DNA of 64,000 nucleotides from Hymenopellis radicata (Eukaryota; Basidiomycota; Agaricomycetes; Agaricales; Physalacriaceae). Location: assembly GCA_015501595.1 (NCBI GenBank), contig JADNRX010000014.1, positions 343,317 to 407,316 of the forward strand. Reading direction: 5' to 3'. The translations under genes were made by a program, and so were the position numbers. Below, piece by piece: positions 12,328 to 25,000 of this stretch. Position 1 is the first letter of the stretch. Every line of letters begins with the position of its first letter. A model generated the notes under the pieces. It was not told the DNA's origin. It made no database searches and worked only from the letters and a program-made list of their open reading frames with translations.

Positions 12328-13823
12328 TTAAGACGCCTTCAACCCCCGCAGCTTATCCATTACGTCGTTCATGTCAGCCTCTTTCGTCTTTCCGCCATGG
12401 TCAAAGCCCCAGAACCTCCCTCCCGACACCCTAACATCAACGTGCATACCAGAATCAGCTCCCTCCAGTGGAGCAGTCAAAGGTGCATGCATCAAAGGTG
12501 GAGGCAACAAAGGTGAAGGCGCGACGTATTCAATATTTTGATACGCCACACCGAAGAAACGAGAAAGTTTCTCTGCCCGCCGCCTGCGGTCGCGAAAATC
12601 GGATGTGAACGTTGGGTCATTCGAGCCTTCGCTCGTGTCCCTCTGACTAGCAGATTGTTGCTGTGAGAACGCCGGCAAGGTAGGCGTTACCGGTAACGAT
12701 TCGACCTCTTCGCTGGCGGTAGAGAGTCGATTAAGTGAGGGGCGGCTCTCGTCCGCGATGTGTATAAGATCAGAAGGGGGATCCTGCCCGAAGACCTTGC
12801 GCGCGGTTAGAACAGCGGCTGTAAAAAGAAAGTTAAGGATACACACACACCTTGGCCATCTTCCGTGCGCGCTGAACGTTAAGCGACTTTTTGCCGCAGA
12901 CTCATAGCGTCATCCGAGTCCGCACCGAAGTTGTCGTTGTACCGGGTACGGAAGTCAATAGATTCCTGGGACGCCGGCGGACGCGTCCCGGGTCTCTTCC
13001 TGTGCGCAAACATGGAGCGACTCCGTTTCACCTGATTGGGCTTTGGGAGAGCATCGTCCTGAGAGTCAGCCGCGGGGGAAGAATCTATGCTCTGCCGGCG
13101 GGTCGGACTAGGCAACGAGGGCGTGGAATGGTGCGCAGCCAGTGTAATCGATGGTTTCGCCTGTTCCGTAGTATGCCCCGATGAAGATGTTAATGATGAT
13201 GTGGACGGCGTCGCCGCGTGTAAGGTCGAAAGAGAGGATTGACTCTCGTTCTCCGTTGCAGCTATCAAGGACAGCCGGGCCTCTGTTATTTGAGGGAGGG
13301 GGAGGGAAGGCAGATCTGATTGTGTAAAGTCGGGCTGCGACGGTCGCCGTCGGGCGGTCCTCGTCCCGGACGACGCAGACGACATGGAGGCCAAAGAAAG
13401 CGATCTTTTGTGACGCACTGCGGGAGGCGCGGGAGACGGTGGTACATCCGGGACCGAGCGTAGAACTGGTATCTCCCCGAAAACTTTGCTCAGCTTTCTC
13501 GCCTTCTTCAACAGCATGGCCTTTTCCTTGGCGTCAAGATCGTTCTTTGTAGGTGGAACTGCGTCTGTAGACTGTAGCTCTTCTGGGTTCATGTAAATGG
13601 ACGGAGGAAGGAGCGCGGAGCGCAGGGAGGTGGTGGAATAACCGCCTGCGGAATGGTTGGGAGAAGAGTAGAACGGATATATAGACGAAATGGGGGAACA
13701 AGGCGGTGATTGACTGCCAGCGTCCTTTGTTGCGCCTCTAGATGATTTACGTGACGAGAGATGTAGAATCAGAGAGAGCCGTCCACCGCGACTGCTCCCG
13801 GACCCATTGCTGCTGTGTCGCAT
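12328..13823 (-). CDS. Ser/Pro-rich protein with repeated KKARKLxKVFG motifs, function unknown
   Basis: Exons are 12851-13823 and 12328-12795, about 479 residues. It is strongly disordered and rich in Ser, Pro and Thr. A short basic motif recurs three times: KKARKLSKVFGEIP; RARKMAKVFGQDPP, rebuilt across the intron; and RRRAEKLSRFFGVAYQNI near the C-terminus. I remember similar motifs only from other basidiomycete proteins of unknown role. One extra base in an A5 run near 12889 must be ignored for the first exon to reach the second motif. Upstream coding exons are possible. A TATAAAT box lies about 180 bp before the start. Confidence 0.6.
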
Positions 13824-14255
13824 TCAATCGAAACCTCGTTGCTAACACCGTTTTGAAATGCAGGGGTAACTATGTCGTCAAGAGGGAGGCTGAAATAGAT
13901 CAGGACAACGAATATACCGTCGTCAGCGTCAAGGCGAGAATCCTGGCGATGGGGGGGACAGAAGCTCGCAGCAAAGTCTGAGCAAGGGTCTCACGCCGAC
14001 CATTTATAGTCCTGTCAAAAAACAAGCGAAAAAGTTGATACGCGCAGGCGCGTCTAGTCAAAAAAGGAAAGCAAATACAAATGAGGAACCATCACTCACA
14101 TGCTACAGCGTGTATAGGGTAACTCCGAACTGGTCCGAGCCCGTGGTTCGTCCGCGAAAGACTTGGAATATATCTTAGCAAGTGGTACAGTTCAGATGTA
14201 CATAATTATGCTCTACATTCTACGTTAGATGCATATAAACATAAAGATAATGTCA
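13824..14255. other. Intergenic between the Sec7 gene 3' end and the Ser-rich gene
   Basis: This stretch holds the promoter side of the Ser-rich gene and the 3' flank of the Sec7 gene. On the minus strand a TATAAAT sequence at 14002-14008 is a plausible TATA box. No other gene or repeat was recognised. Confidence 0.45.
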
Positions 14256-17200
14256 TTAGACAAGATGGCCGGTCTCCCGAGCAAATCGAATACCAATTGT
14301 CGACGGCAGGCGAACCAAGGAAACTCGTTGTGCACACCGAGTCTTGTTCCACTCCTCCGCTTGCTCTTCTGGTACCTCATGAGCAGTGTAAAACTTTTCA
14401 TGGGTTTGGAAATCATCGCTAGTCCGTGGAGAGGGTCCCTCAGACTTGGATGTACTCTCCGTTGGACCATCCACGTCAGGAAATGGAAACGATGTTGATG
14501 ACGCAGCCTCAGGCAAGGCAGCGGGAGAATCGAAAACATCGCTGTCCAACATCGGAGATGTCTCAAAGTTACCAATGTCGGGATCAAAATCCAAAGCAGA
14601 ATGAAATGAGTCGGTTGTTGACTCTGGTCGATGAGATTTGGTTGATTCCGGGCGTGAAGGGGACGCCGGTGTCTTCAGCGTCAAAGGAGAGCTGGGCTGG
14701 TTGCTCTCGTCATGGAAAGAAATCGTCATCTTTGGAATGCTAGTGTCGCGTGGAAGTTGACTCTGTAACGTTTCTGTCGCAGCCTTGAGTGCAATCTGTT
14801 TAGTACGATTCCAATCCCGCCCTTCAGCAGAGAGGTCCCGAGCGAGCACAGTCCGATGACACGACAGCTTGACAATATCCAGCCGTTCCTGCATGATGCG
14901 CTTGGATATGTTCTGAACAGAGGCGACAAGACGATCATGAGTCTGTCGCTGGAAAGGCGTAAGGATCGCGATATTACGGATGAACCGTAAGTCGGCATCA
15001 AGTTGGGATTGTGTCAAGGAAACCTTTGCATCCAGGTCATGAATCCTGGCCTGTACAATATGGGAACGAGAAGGGAGGCTAGACTCGCTCAGAGATGCTG
15101 ACGATGCCGAATCGGTGAGCGAAGATAATTGGGTGTCGAAATCGATAGCCACAGTTAGATCGTCGCCTCTCCAACGACCTGCAGCCAAATCTGCCTTTAC
15201 TTGGTCAAATGTGGCTTTGAATTGATCGGCACCCTCCACCTCTGGCGCCATCGGCACATTGTCGTCAACCACACTGATCTTCCGTATCATGAAGGGCCTC
15301 GTGTCAGACGGCTCCGAGTCTCCAGAAAGCATTCCCATTAGTTCTAGCGACGCTTTACTGCCCCATTTGCGAACCTGTGGCGTCGATTGGTTTGCGTGCT
15401 GTAGATCATGGAGATGGGAGGTAGCAGCGGCGACACCGGTGAGCTCGACGTCTTTGCCTGACATCCCCAGTGGCCGCATGCGAACGCCAGCAGATTTGAA
15501 TGCACTTGCATAATTGATACGCGAAATCCATCCATCGGCTTCATTTTCGTCTGGCGCCTGCAGTAGGAACTGCCGACCATCACCAGTAACAAGTCGAAAG
15601 GTGTAAGGATGCTGAATAGTGGATTAGAATGCAATTATTATAGAGCTCACAAAGACTAACTTTGGTGTAGGACGAGTCCGAAACAGCAACAATGTCCTTG
15701 ACAGTCATGATCTCGTCGAACCTAAAACTCGAGTGGAGTGCGAGAGATTGCTTATCACCCGAAGATGGGCGAGAAGGTGATGCCTGGGCCTGTGCCCAAG
15801 TCGTGTCGCGGGAGAACAAGATATGGGAACCAGTCAAAATGACATTGAAAGGCTTCCATTTTCGTGTGCCAGCCTTCTTGCCGCCAATACCCACTTCGTC
15901 TTTCCGGCTTAGCATTCCGATCTTCGTAGCTCGCAAAGTCCAAAGTTCTCCACCAGACGGTGTACTCTCCGGCAGTCCAGCCAAACTAGGATAACCAGCA
16001 TGAGGGAAGCCCATGCTGAAGAACGGCGCAGATGTTCTGGTGCCTTCCGAAGAAATCGGGATAACGGCAGCCCTCGCGAAGGCTTGCTGCAGCTCGTCAT
16101 CGTCCCATTTTCCGGTTGTACCTTGCCAGGAGTAAGGGTTCGAAGTAGGGATATAGTTCTCAACATCCACGCGCAGAGGTCCCAAGAGATTCTTAGAATA
16201 TAGGGTCAAATAAGCGACGTCGTCAACGCAAGACCACATACATTGGATATGAGATAATACAGGTCCACCTTGTTTCCGCGCCCAAAGATAGAAGAGCCAG
16301 GAGCAGAAGGACTGGAAGCGTTGGAAGGTCCACCGTTGCCGTCTAGTGGGTCTTCGACAAAGATGAAGGGAGCAAAAACTATATTGTCGTAGAAGCACTG
16401 AAATTTACGGTGAGGTCAAATGCCATCAAGCATAAGATGGTACTGACATCCAAGACTTCTGGAGGAACTCCAGGAAGCCTAGTATTCTTGACATAATCCG
16501 CCTTGGTCATCTTCCGTTTGTTCGATTTATTGAACGCGTCAGTGTGCAGCATGATGAGACTGAACGCGATCACATATGGATGATCTATACCATGGTTTGA
16601 GCAAAACTATTACCGCGGAAATGCTACACACCTTCAGAGGCAAATAAAGTTGGATGGCAAGTGACGTATCGAGCGGCAAACGCTTCCATTACCCGATCGA
16701 TTTGTTGTGTTTCTCGAGGTAAGCCGACGTCCATTAACAGCCTCCTGAGGGATACATCTAACGGATCCGTTCTGAAATCGAATCCGTGCAGGTATGCACG
16801 CAATGCCCGGACATAGAAAGTATCCGAACTTACCGCAAACGTAAGCTGCCTGGCGAAACATGTAAATTGGAAGATTACCTTGTAGCAAGCACGCCGGCAA
16901 TGTCTGCCTTGCTGACACTGGCACGAAGCCTCAGCAAATAGTCTTCCGGCGTTTCATCATCGCGAGGTTTCGGGGGTATGGTGGTTGGTTTGCTTAGAGA
17001 CGGCCTTGGTGAGTTGCGCTGACTGATTACTGGTGACCCAGCCGGCGAATTCTGTTGGTCAAGGAGGGTATGTGGTTGTAAGGAGGATGCCGATGAAGAA
17101 AATATTGATAGAGAGAGTCGGTGTAACAGTGGAGGATTGGTATTTGCACGAGGTCTATTCTGTGGAGAAAGAGAGGACTCTTGGGTTGAAGGACGGCGAG

Positions 17201-18358
17201 GCTGAGATGACGGTGCATCGAGAAATAAAGAACGTGGGTTAGATGTAGAAGGTGGATCTGCGGTCACAGGACGATTTAAGCGACGTGGTGGAGGAGGAGG
17301 CGAAAGTGTTGGGGGGGCTTCGACGCGATGTGATGCCTTTGCTCGTTCGGAGTGGCTTCTAGATAGTCCGCGTGCATGATTGCGTTGTGGGGGAAGTGGG
17401 GGTGGTGTAGATCTTGAATGGCTGGGGTCCAAGTCCACGACGAACGGAGAACCAGGTTGCACGGATGGAAGGGGTGTGAAAAGGAGAGTGCTGCTCGTAG
17501 ATGGTTGCTGCTGTTGTGGTTGTCGTGGAGGTGTGAGCTCAGAGGAACACTTTTTACGCGTCCAGAAAGATGTTCTGCGAGTTAATGATCTCTGCGGACT
17601 CTCTATCTCCACGTCTGCGGCTTTGGCCTTTCCTTTGGTATCGTTGTTGAAATTAAGAAAGGTTGTTGGTCCCATAGAAAGACCTCTTGCACGGCGAGGT
17701 TCGTCAGACTGTCTTCCCTCGCCTGTGTCGGCGTCAACACCCGACAAGGCCCTTAGCTTCTGGGAGCTCTTGACCCGTCGCGGTAATGGACTACCATTCG
17801 GTGTTGTGAAAGCAACGGTATTGACTTGTGATGAGCTGGGTGCGGGTGATTTCTCGCCGAGTCCGTGAGGGAGACTAATGCCCAAGGCGGCCTGTGCAAG
17901 TCTCGCAGTCGACGACGAACGTGAGGACGAGTTGGAAAAGTCAGGGGAGAAGAAGGAAATAATGATGGGAGCATCGTCTCTTTCGCGATTTCTTGCAGCG
18001 AGTCACGTCTGGAGGTAGAAGGAGAGGGTGAGCCATGGGTATCTGTCGGAGTCGGAGGCAGGTCCTTCTCGACAAATAATGGTGCATGTCGCAGAGGCAT
18101 CGAGGTCGACGATGAGGCCGCCTGCGGCTGGGCGATGGCGACGGACGTGGCACGCGCTGAGGAAGTACTGGATTTCCTCCAATGAGGGACGAAAAAATGG
18201 GTGGTCCGAGTCGTTGTAGTGGTGACCACCTCTGTGGTTATGTGCTCGGCAAAGAGCACTGGCGTAGGCTGGATGGATTCCTCGTACGGCGGTGGGGGCC
18301 GCTGGCTCTCTGCAGAGTCTCGTTTAAACGCAAGGAAAGCAGTCAGCCGCGGAACCAT
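14256..18358 (-). CDS. Sec7-PH domain Arf guanine-nucleotide exchange factor
   Basis: About 1285 residues, an activator of Arf-type GTPases in membrane traffic, of the Syt1/EFA6-like fungal class. Exons are 16879-18358, 16632-16828, 16448-16584, 16242-16397, 15661-16191 and 14256-15611. A long Pro/Ser-rich disordered N-terminus leads into the Sec7 domain at about residues 460-620: SKADIAGVLATSSDTFYVRA; GLPRETQQIDRVMEAFAARY with the glutamate finger; AFSLIMLHTDAFNKSNKRKM. A PH domain follows (RKWKPFNVILTGSHILFSRD; PYTFRLVTGDGRQFLLQAPD), then a helical segment and a Ser-rich tail. One base appears missing in a G4 run at 17944-17947; without it the N-terminal 140 codons are out of frame with the rest. 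Exact substrate Arf unknown. Confidence 0.85.
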
Positions 18359-18656
18359 GAAGCTGAGAAGTGGTCAGGTAAATCCGCCCAAGTCCAACTG
18401 GGCAGACATGAGCTGGGCCGCGCCTCGCCGCTGTTATTACGGTATTATATATGCGGCCGGTCCAAACGCGCGACTGGCTGCCGTGCACCGTGTACAGTGG
18501 CAGTGATGTTTGAATAATGATGTCGTCGAGACTGAGAGCTGTGCCTGGAGAAGAAGTGTGATATCCCCGTGCTGCTAGATCGCACAAGTCTGGTCAAACA
18601 CAACACGTCGATAACGAATGTATATAAAAGCAAAGATAAAATGTAAGCTACAATGT

Positions 18657-20667
18657 CTACGTCTTTCCTGATTGCTTTTTCTGTTTCTCTATTGACCGCT
18701 TCTTCTCTTCCAAGTTTGAGCGCTACAACAGAAATAAGCATTGCAAGTGCCAAGAATGAACGAAAAACATACCTCGGCGACACGCTTTTGCTGGCTGTGC
18801 TTCACCTTCTCGTAAAGCTTCTTCTGTCGGTTGCTCATCATCATCTTGTTCATGTCTTCCTCCGGATCCCCCGTGTCCTCCGTCTTTTTCTTTTTAGACA
18901 ATTTCTTGACCTGTTTCTCAAAGGTAGTGGGATCGACACCTGCTGCCTCAGCAGCCAGTTCCGCAGCACGAAGAGACGACTCTTCTCCATATGCCACAGT
19001 CGCCACTGCTGCAATGACCTTCTCTACCTCATCGTCCTTCTCAACCATCTCCTCGTCTTCCTCCACTTCCTCCATCGGTTCATTTGCAGTATTGGGATCA
19101 TAGGCGCCCTCATAGTACTCGCCAAATGGACTGAGATGAGGCGGGAGTGATTTCCCTTGTGCGTAGTTGTCCTCCAAGACAAGTTTTCCAGCGTTGATAC
19201 AATCGACGACCCATTGAGGCTGCACGTATTTCCTGGAGAGACGCCTCTTGCGGTCCTCTGGAGACTCTTCTGTTGCTTCGACAAGCGGACGATCGATGAT
19301 AACGTGAGTGATAGAGTCATCACTCGAAGAATACGGTGATCCACTGCCAGACGAATCCTCCCAACCTATCCGACCGCCAAATGATCGTACAAGGAATTCG
19401 AATATTGGTCGTGAGGTTTCCCTGGAAAGGAAGAAGGTACACGAGGAGAAAAGATTGGTGGATATTGACGATGGCAGGGATTCGAGAGTCTTCAGAGTCG
19501 GCAGTGATGCAGCCTCTGTCGTAGCGGAGGTTCGAGGAACGAACTCTTCATCTTGGGCGTCTCCTTCAGGTTCTGGTTGGCCCATTTCAACATCATCCGA
19601 CACAGCCTCGACGTTGGAGGCAATTTCCTTGATCGTTTGTCGAACGTCCTTGGTCGTGACTTTACGACCGTCGACATTGACAGCCTTGACTTTTGTTGGT
19701 CCACTTTCAACAGCTTTTGACATGTCTTGTAGGCTGAAAGCCCCAACGCCTGCGCCTCCGTCGTACTTCTTCATGTCCAAAGGTGGAGGATAGACCAGAC
19801 CGGAATCGGTGTAGAGTTTGAACAGAACGAACCCGAGGAGCGTCTGATATAGCTCCAGAAATGTTAACATCACGCGTACATCGACGTCCGTTGGAATCTA
19901 AAATGAATGAGACGACATCCAAGGCATGGCGATGTCACGAACATTTTGAGTAAACTGGTAGGGTACGAGCCATGTTACAGTTTGGTCCATGACCTCTGCC
20001 TGGTAGTATACACCTTTTATTGACAGGAAGACCTTTTGGAGGGCTTTTGAACGCATGATGTATAGCTGCCATTCTGCAGCTAAACGAGAGCAATTTTCGA
20101 TGAGGGAAGGAGGTATACGGGAATTGGATGGTAAGGTGGAGAAAAGGAATATCATGCAGAGGGCATCATCTATATCTCGTAAAGCATCGGTAAAGGTGGG
20201 ATAGCTGGTACAGGTATTAGTCTTGGTAGCGTGAGGCATGGGTCATGTACGCACCGTTCTTTTACGATGTGATCTAGCTTGTACACAGGCTTGTTCTCTT
20301 CCAAGTTTTTGGCATCTCCCCATTCTCCCCGTCCAAGTGCGCGAGATAGCTTTTTGGCAAATGCCTTGTGTTCTCTCAGCTTCTTCAAGACAGGTTCATG
20401 TGCGAGGAAAGCGATGTCCTTTGCGTAATAAAACGATGTAGGGGCGGACGATCCCTTGTTGGCCTTCTTACGACTATGCGGCTCGCGCGGAAAGATGCCT
20501 GCAAGTCATTGAGTTTCAACATACCGATTGCGCTTGGGTTATTCACCTTTTAATATACATAGTCGCCGGAAATCCGCCAACGAACACTGAAGTTTCTTGA
20601 CGGCAGCGGAGCGAGTAACATAGGCCTTGGCTGCGCCGGCCTTTCCCTTGTGTCGTAAGCGGCCCAT
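18657..20667 (-). CDS. NOP7: Pescadillo homolog Nop7 (PeBoW complex)
   Basis: A 605-residue nucleolar factor for 60S ribosome assembly, partner of Erb1 and Ytm1. Exons 20547-20667, 20255-20498, 19943-20204, 18773-19897 and 18657-18722 join without a break. Signatures: N-terminus [79 protein letters not shown]; a BRCT domain with [13 protein letters not shown]; and a Lys/Glu-rich C-terminal coiled coil ending SGKT. Length equals that of the yeast protein. It faces SmD2 head to head, with 107 bp between start codons, so ribosome and spliceosome genes share one promoter region. Confidence 0.94.
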
Positions 20668-20774
20668 TGTCTTTAGTCTAAAGGTGGAGGAGGAGAGGAT
20701 CGAGGATTGATGCTAAAAAACTGACTTCCCGAAATGGCAATCGGTTTTGCAATCGCTCTTTCACTCCGAACACG
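20668..20774. promoter_or_regulatory. Shared NOP7/SmD2 divergent promoter
   Basis: This 107 bp gap separates two start codons of essential RNA-biology genes. I see no TATA or CCAAT. The assignment rests on position only. Confidence 0.5.
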
Positions 20775-21362
20775 ATGAGGCGGGTGCTCATTTCCTTTTC
20801 CGTGCGCTGTATCTAACCTTGTACCCATTTTCCAGTCAATATGTCCACGTTCCTAAATCTGAGCTAGATGAGGCACAGCTCCGCCAACTTGAGGAGCACG
20901 AAATCTCCCAAGGACCTCTCTCTGTTCTGCAACAGGCTGTCAGGAATCACACGCAAGTCCTGATATCGCTGCGAAACGATAAAAAGCTGCTTGCTCGTGT
21001 CAAGGCATTTGACAGACATTCTAATATGGTTCGTCTTTTTGTCCGTGCTAGCGATCCTAACATGACTTTCCGCAGGTCCTGGAAAATGTCAAGGAGGAAC
21101 GTTCTCTTGCTCACTGCATAACTCGATACTAAATCCATCCACAGATGTGGACAGAGATACCGAAAGGCAAGAACAAGAAGCCCGTGAACAAGGACAGGTT
21201 CGTCAGCAAAATGTTCTTACGGTAAGAGACGCGATTTGATGTTTACTTGCGCCTGAACTGATCCTCCACCTACAGCGGCGATTCTGTCATCTTAAGTGAG
21301 TTTCTGTCTTTGATTTTGCGATATCTATCTCATTTCTTCTAGTCCTTCGGCACACGGTCTAA
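20775..21362 (+). CDS. SMD2: Small nuclear ribonucleoprotein SmD2
   Basis: A 111-residue Sm core protein of spliceosomal snRNPs. Six coding exons: 20775-20779, 20836-21028, 21076-21096, 21145-21221, 21276-21295 and 21343-21362. The protein reads [20 protein letters not shown], then [20 protein letters not shown] (Sm1), [20 protein letters not shown] and GDSVILILRHTV (Sm2). The first coding exon is only five bases and its intron starts GCGGGT (GC-AG). The third intron must start GAACGT to keep the conserved reading frame, either a rare GA-AG intron or a lost T in GTAACG. There are five introns in 336 coding bases. Identity is beyond doubt. Confidence 0.9.
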
Positions 21363-22052
21363 TTCTAATGATACACCGGTCGGTAGTCTTGTTGTAAAAC
21401 TATGTCGATAATCAATTTAATCGACTCTGTACACCTTAGCCGTCCGAGACTTGCAGAGATTGTCGGAACCGTCACGTCTTCCATGGCAACAGTATGTACG
21501 TCTAATGTACGTACAGGCGCATGTGCGCTGTGTGGCGCCTTTTCGTCGTGTGAATGACAGTGTTCGAGACGTCCTTAGCGCCCAGGAAATATTTGCTTGA
21601 GATCTCGACGTCCTTGTTGTACAAGGTCTTCTATTTTACGCTACCACAAGGATTAGATGTGATCTGGGGAACGAGAGCAGTCGCCTACGACGTCAGTGAC
21701 ATGTCGGTTTCTTTCTATCTCGCATCTAACCCACTCAACAGTCTCTTTGCGAGCTCCGGGGTCAGATATTGCTGGGAAACAGATTGAGTCCAGAGATGGG
21801 CGGAACAATATGCGTACCTACCTTGAGAAGCACGTATCGCATGTCGATACAGTGCCAGCGTTTTTTGTCGAAGGAGGAAATGCTTAAGGGTTGGCTGGTG
21901 CATCTAGGTAGACTAGCACATCCCGGTGGTAGACGTAGTAGGAATCAAGAGAAACAGTTAGGACACCCGTGATCGTTTTCAAATCCCGCGTGTGCATGGC
22001 TTTTCTTGGACCTTTCCAAATTCCGTCACCTTCTACCGGCCTCGTCGCCGCC
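21363..22052. other. Intergenic, SmD2 3' flank and promoter of the 4E-T-like gene
   Basis: About 690 bases without a supported gene. Short open frames here have no recognisable domain. The in-frame ATGs at 21969 and 22005 upstream of the chosen start at 22053 could extend the next protein. Confidence 0.45.
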
Positions 22053-25000
22053 ATGTCTACCGTCGACAACGATGCTCACCAACCTGAATCCACTCCCGCC
22101 GACGAGCTCGATGCTCTCAACAACGATGAGCCTGCTGAAGAGGACGCCGCCACAGAACCAGAAAATGCTCCACCCTCCCCGCCGTCACCACGTCCTCTCA
22201 GAATATATACACGGACTCAGATACTTGCCTTGCTAAAGTCACCACTGGTTTCACCGCCTCCAAACATGCCAGAGCTCAAGGACTGGTTTGGGTGCGTTGA
22301 CAACTGCTGTTCCCGTGATGGCACCTCACCCCAGAACAGAGCAGAAAACGAGCAAAACTTGAATAAAAAAGATCATGAGGCCACGCCTCCAAATAGCGCC
22401 CGGGAGCGCAGGTACGCTTCTATGCTAGTGCTTTCTCCTCGCCCATTCATTGTCATTCAGATTCAGAAGGGATGTCGACGATGGTGGCAAGTAATATTTC
22501 GTCTTATCTTCGAGTCCTCGCTCAGCTGTCACGCAGAAACATCAACACGACCCTCATATCGCTCAGCCCTCTCTCAACCCTCGCAAATGGGTAATTTCAA
22601 ACACCAATCCTTACGTGACCGAGATGGAGAAAAGGATAGAGACCTTCGGGACAAGGAAGGACAAGAACGGCTACGAAATGCAAGTCATTCGTTTCAATTA
22701 TGTTATCTATGCCTTACAGACGCTCCAGCTGTCCGATAAATTCGACCGAGACCGTCTGGCATTACCACTATCCAACCTCAGAAACAAAGACCGCGGAGAT
22801 CCCTCAACTACAAGACCCGCTGGGCCGAATCAGCTTCCCAACACGCGTCGAACTGAAGCGAGGGAGAATGGTAAAAAGAAGACTGAATCTACTGATGATT
22901 GGAGACGAGGTACGCGACCGTTATCACTACCGGTTTGCGCGTGAGCTAACCTCAGTGTTTGCAGGAGGTGAGCCGCGACGTATGGCATATTTTAACGTAG
23001 TCAACTCCAATGACTGAACTTTTGTGCTAGGTGGAGATCGGGAAGACCGCGACAGAGCTCGATCTCGCTCACGGGGCGCCGGGATCCTTCCTCTAAACGC
23101 GACGATAGGGACCGCCGCGACAGGGAGCGAGATGACAATCGTCGCGATAGGGATGCAGAGGGAGACGATTCACGGCGTTGGAGAGATGACGGGCGACGCG
23201 ATGAGCGCATGGCGGTCCGAAGGGATCACAAAGAGCGATGGCCCGCAGGTGAAGACCGAGACTCGCGTACTAAACGACCTGCAGCAAGAGACAAGAAAGT
23301 CGGCGAGGAGGGGAAAGAGGCAGCTGACCGCCGGGCCGACCGCGAGAAGGAGAAGGAACCTGCTTGGATGGATACCTATGTTCCCTCACCCACTTCGTCG
23401 GGTATTTTGGGTGGCAAAGGTGCTGATGGGGAGCTGGATGGTATTCAGGCTTGGAAGAAAGGCATGAAGGAGAAAGAACGTGCCGCAGCCGAAGCCACTG
23501 AGGTTGCTCCCAAGGCTACTTCTGAGAAGCCGCTGGACGAGATACAACTGTTCAAGATGATGATGAAGCGCGAGCAACAGAAGGGACAGGATGGCGAAGA
23601 AGACATCTCACTCGGTAATGTCACCGTTGACCTTTATTATTTGCGTGTTGCTGACGTTCTCAAGGTCCCAAAATGGCGGCGGTGCATGCAGCGAAAGATA
23701 TGGCATCTGTGCCCACGGTAAACACAGAAGCGTCGGCGCCAGCCGCTATGCCTGTCTTTAGTCTGAACGAACAGAACAAACCTACCGACGAACAACACGT
23801 CCTTTCATCAGCTCTTTCACCAATGAGCATCGGTGAACCTGAATCTGCTTCGTCTGCAGGCGTATTCAATCCGCCGCCAGGTCCACGTCTACTCGCGTTG
23901 GGCCGTGTCACAGCTAAGCCCAGGCCTACCGCTCCAGTTGCTACTCAAGCGTCCTCGTCCACTACAGCCATCAAGCGACCACCGCCACAGTTGAATCTCA
24001 CGAGCGGAATCCAGTCCTTAGACAATTCCGACAAGAGTACCTTCTCTCCGTTCGAAGAACAGCGAGCGTCGCCGTCGCTTGGTGGCGTGCAAGAGTCCCA
24101 ACGCAGAGAGCGACCCCCCATTCCTTCAGATGCGAGTTGGAATGATCCTTTGGATCCTGGAATGGTCAAGGGGAGTCGCTTTGCCAAGTTCTTTGATGGC
24201 AAAGTCAAAGAGGCGGCGCCGACCCCGAAACTGCCGCCACCGTCAGCCCTCTCCCCGCCCATCCCAGCACCCCGTCCAGAGCACATTGGCTACCAACATC
24301 AGCAACCTCCCGAATCTCGTACAGTGGACGATCTTTTCGCGATGATTACAGCTCAAGTGAGTCAATTGTGTTCTTTTCAGTTTGTCTCTAATACGCCACT
24401 AGACTCACCAACGAGCGCCACCGTCAAATCCTCCAAGTACCGCACCAGGCAGCAACACCAATCACATGACCCACCAGCAAATGCAGAGTCAACTGCACCT
24501 TCTACAGCAGCAACAACGACATCATCATCAACAGCAGCAGTTGCATCATTTACAGCAGAGACACCAGCAGGTTGACCCTCTGTATGAGAATCGACTTGAT
24601 AACCGTAATTTCATGCCAGACAATATGGTTCCTGGTCTGCGCTCTGCGCCACCTCCGAGGAATGGAGACAACGGTGGAATGTTCTCGGATCCTCTTGACG
24701 AAGTTATTCACATAAACGCCCAACGACCTCCTCTTCCCTTGCATCGCGGCCTTGACCCTCTCTATTCTGGTGGCGGAATGCCACCCTACGCGTCCCAGCA
24801 GTCGGGTCGTGGTGCCGGTATTCCTGTTCAATACCGCGGCGGCCCGTCACCTATTGGAAACCAAAATGGTTTAGGACGCCTCCCCCCTGGTTTGGCCAAT
24901 CTTGGCGGGCGCCCTCCCCATGAACCCTCTCAATTCTCCGGTCTTCCAGGCCTGAACTCGGCGGCGCTTCACGGCGGTCCCATCAACCCTCCACAATCAT

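Noticed and set aside
14426..14743. Plus-strand frame opposite the Sec7 gene tail
   Set aside because: No motif and it lies antisense to the PH-Sec7 coding exon.
21960..22000. Sequence with TTTCAAATCCCG resembling a tRNA T-arm
   Set aside because: No matching acceptor stem, D-arm or anticodon arm could be found around it.
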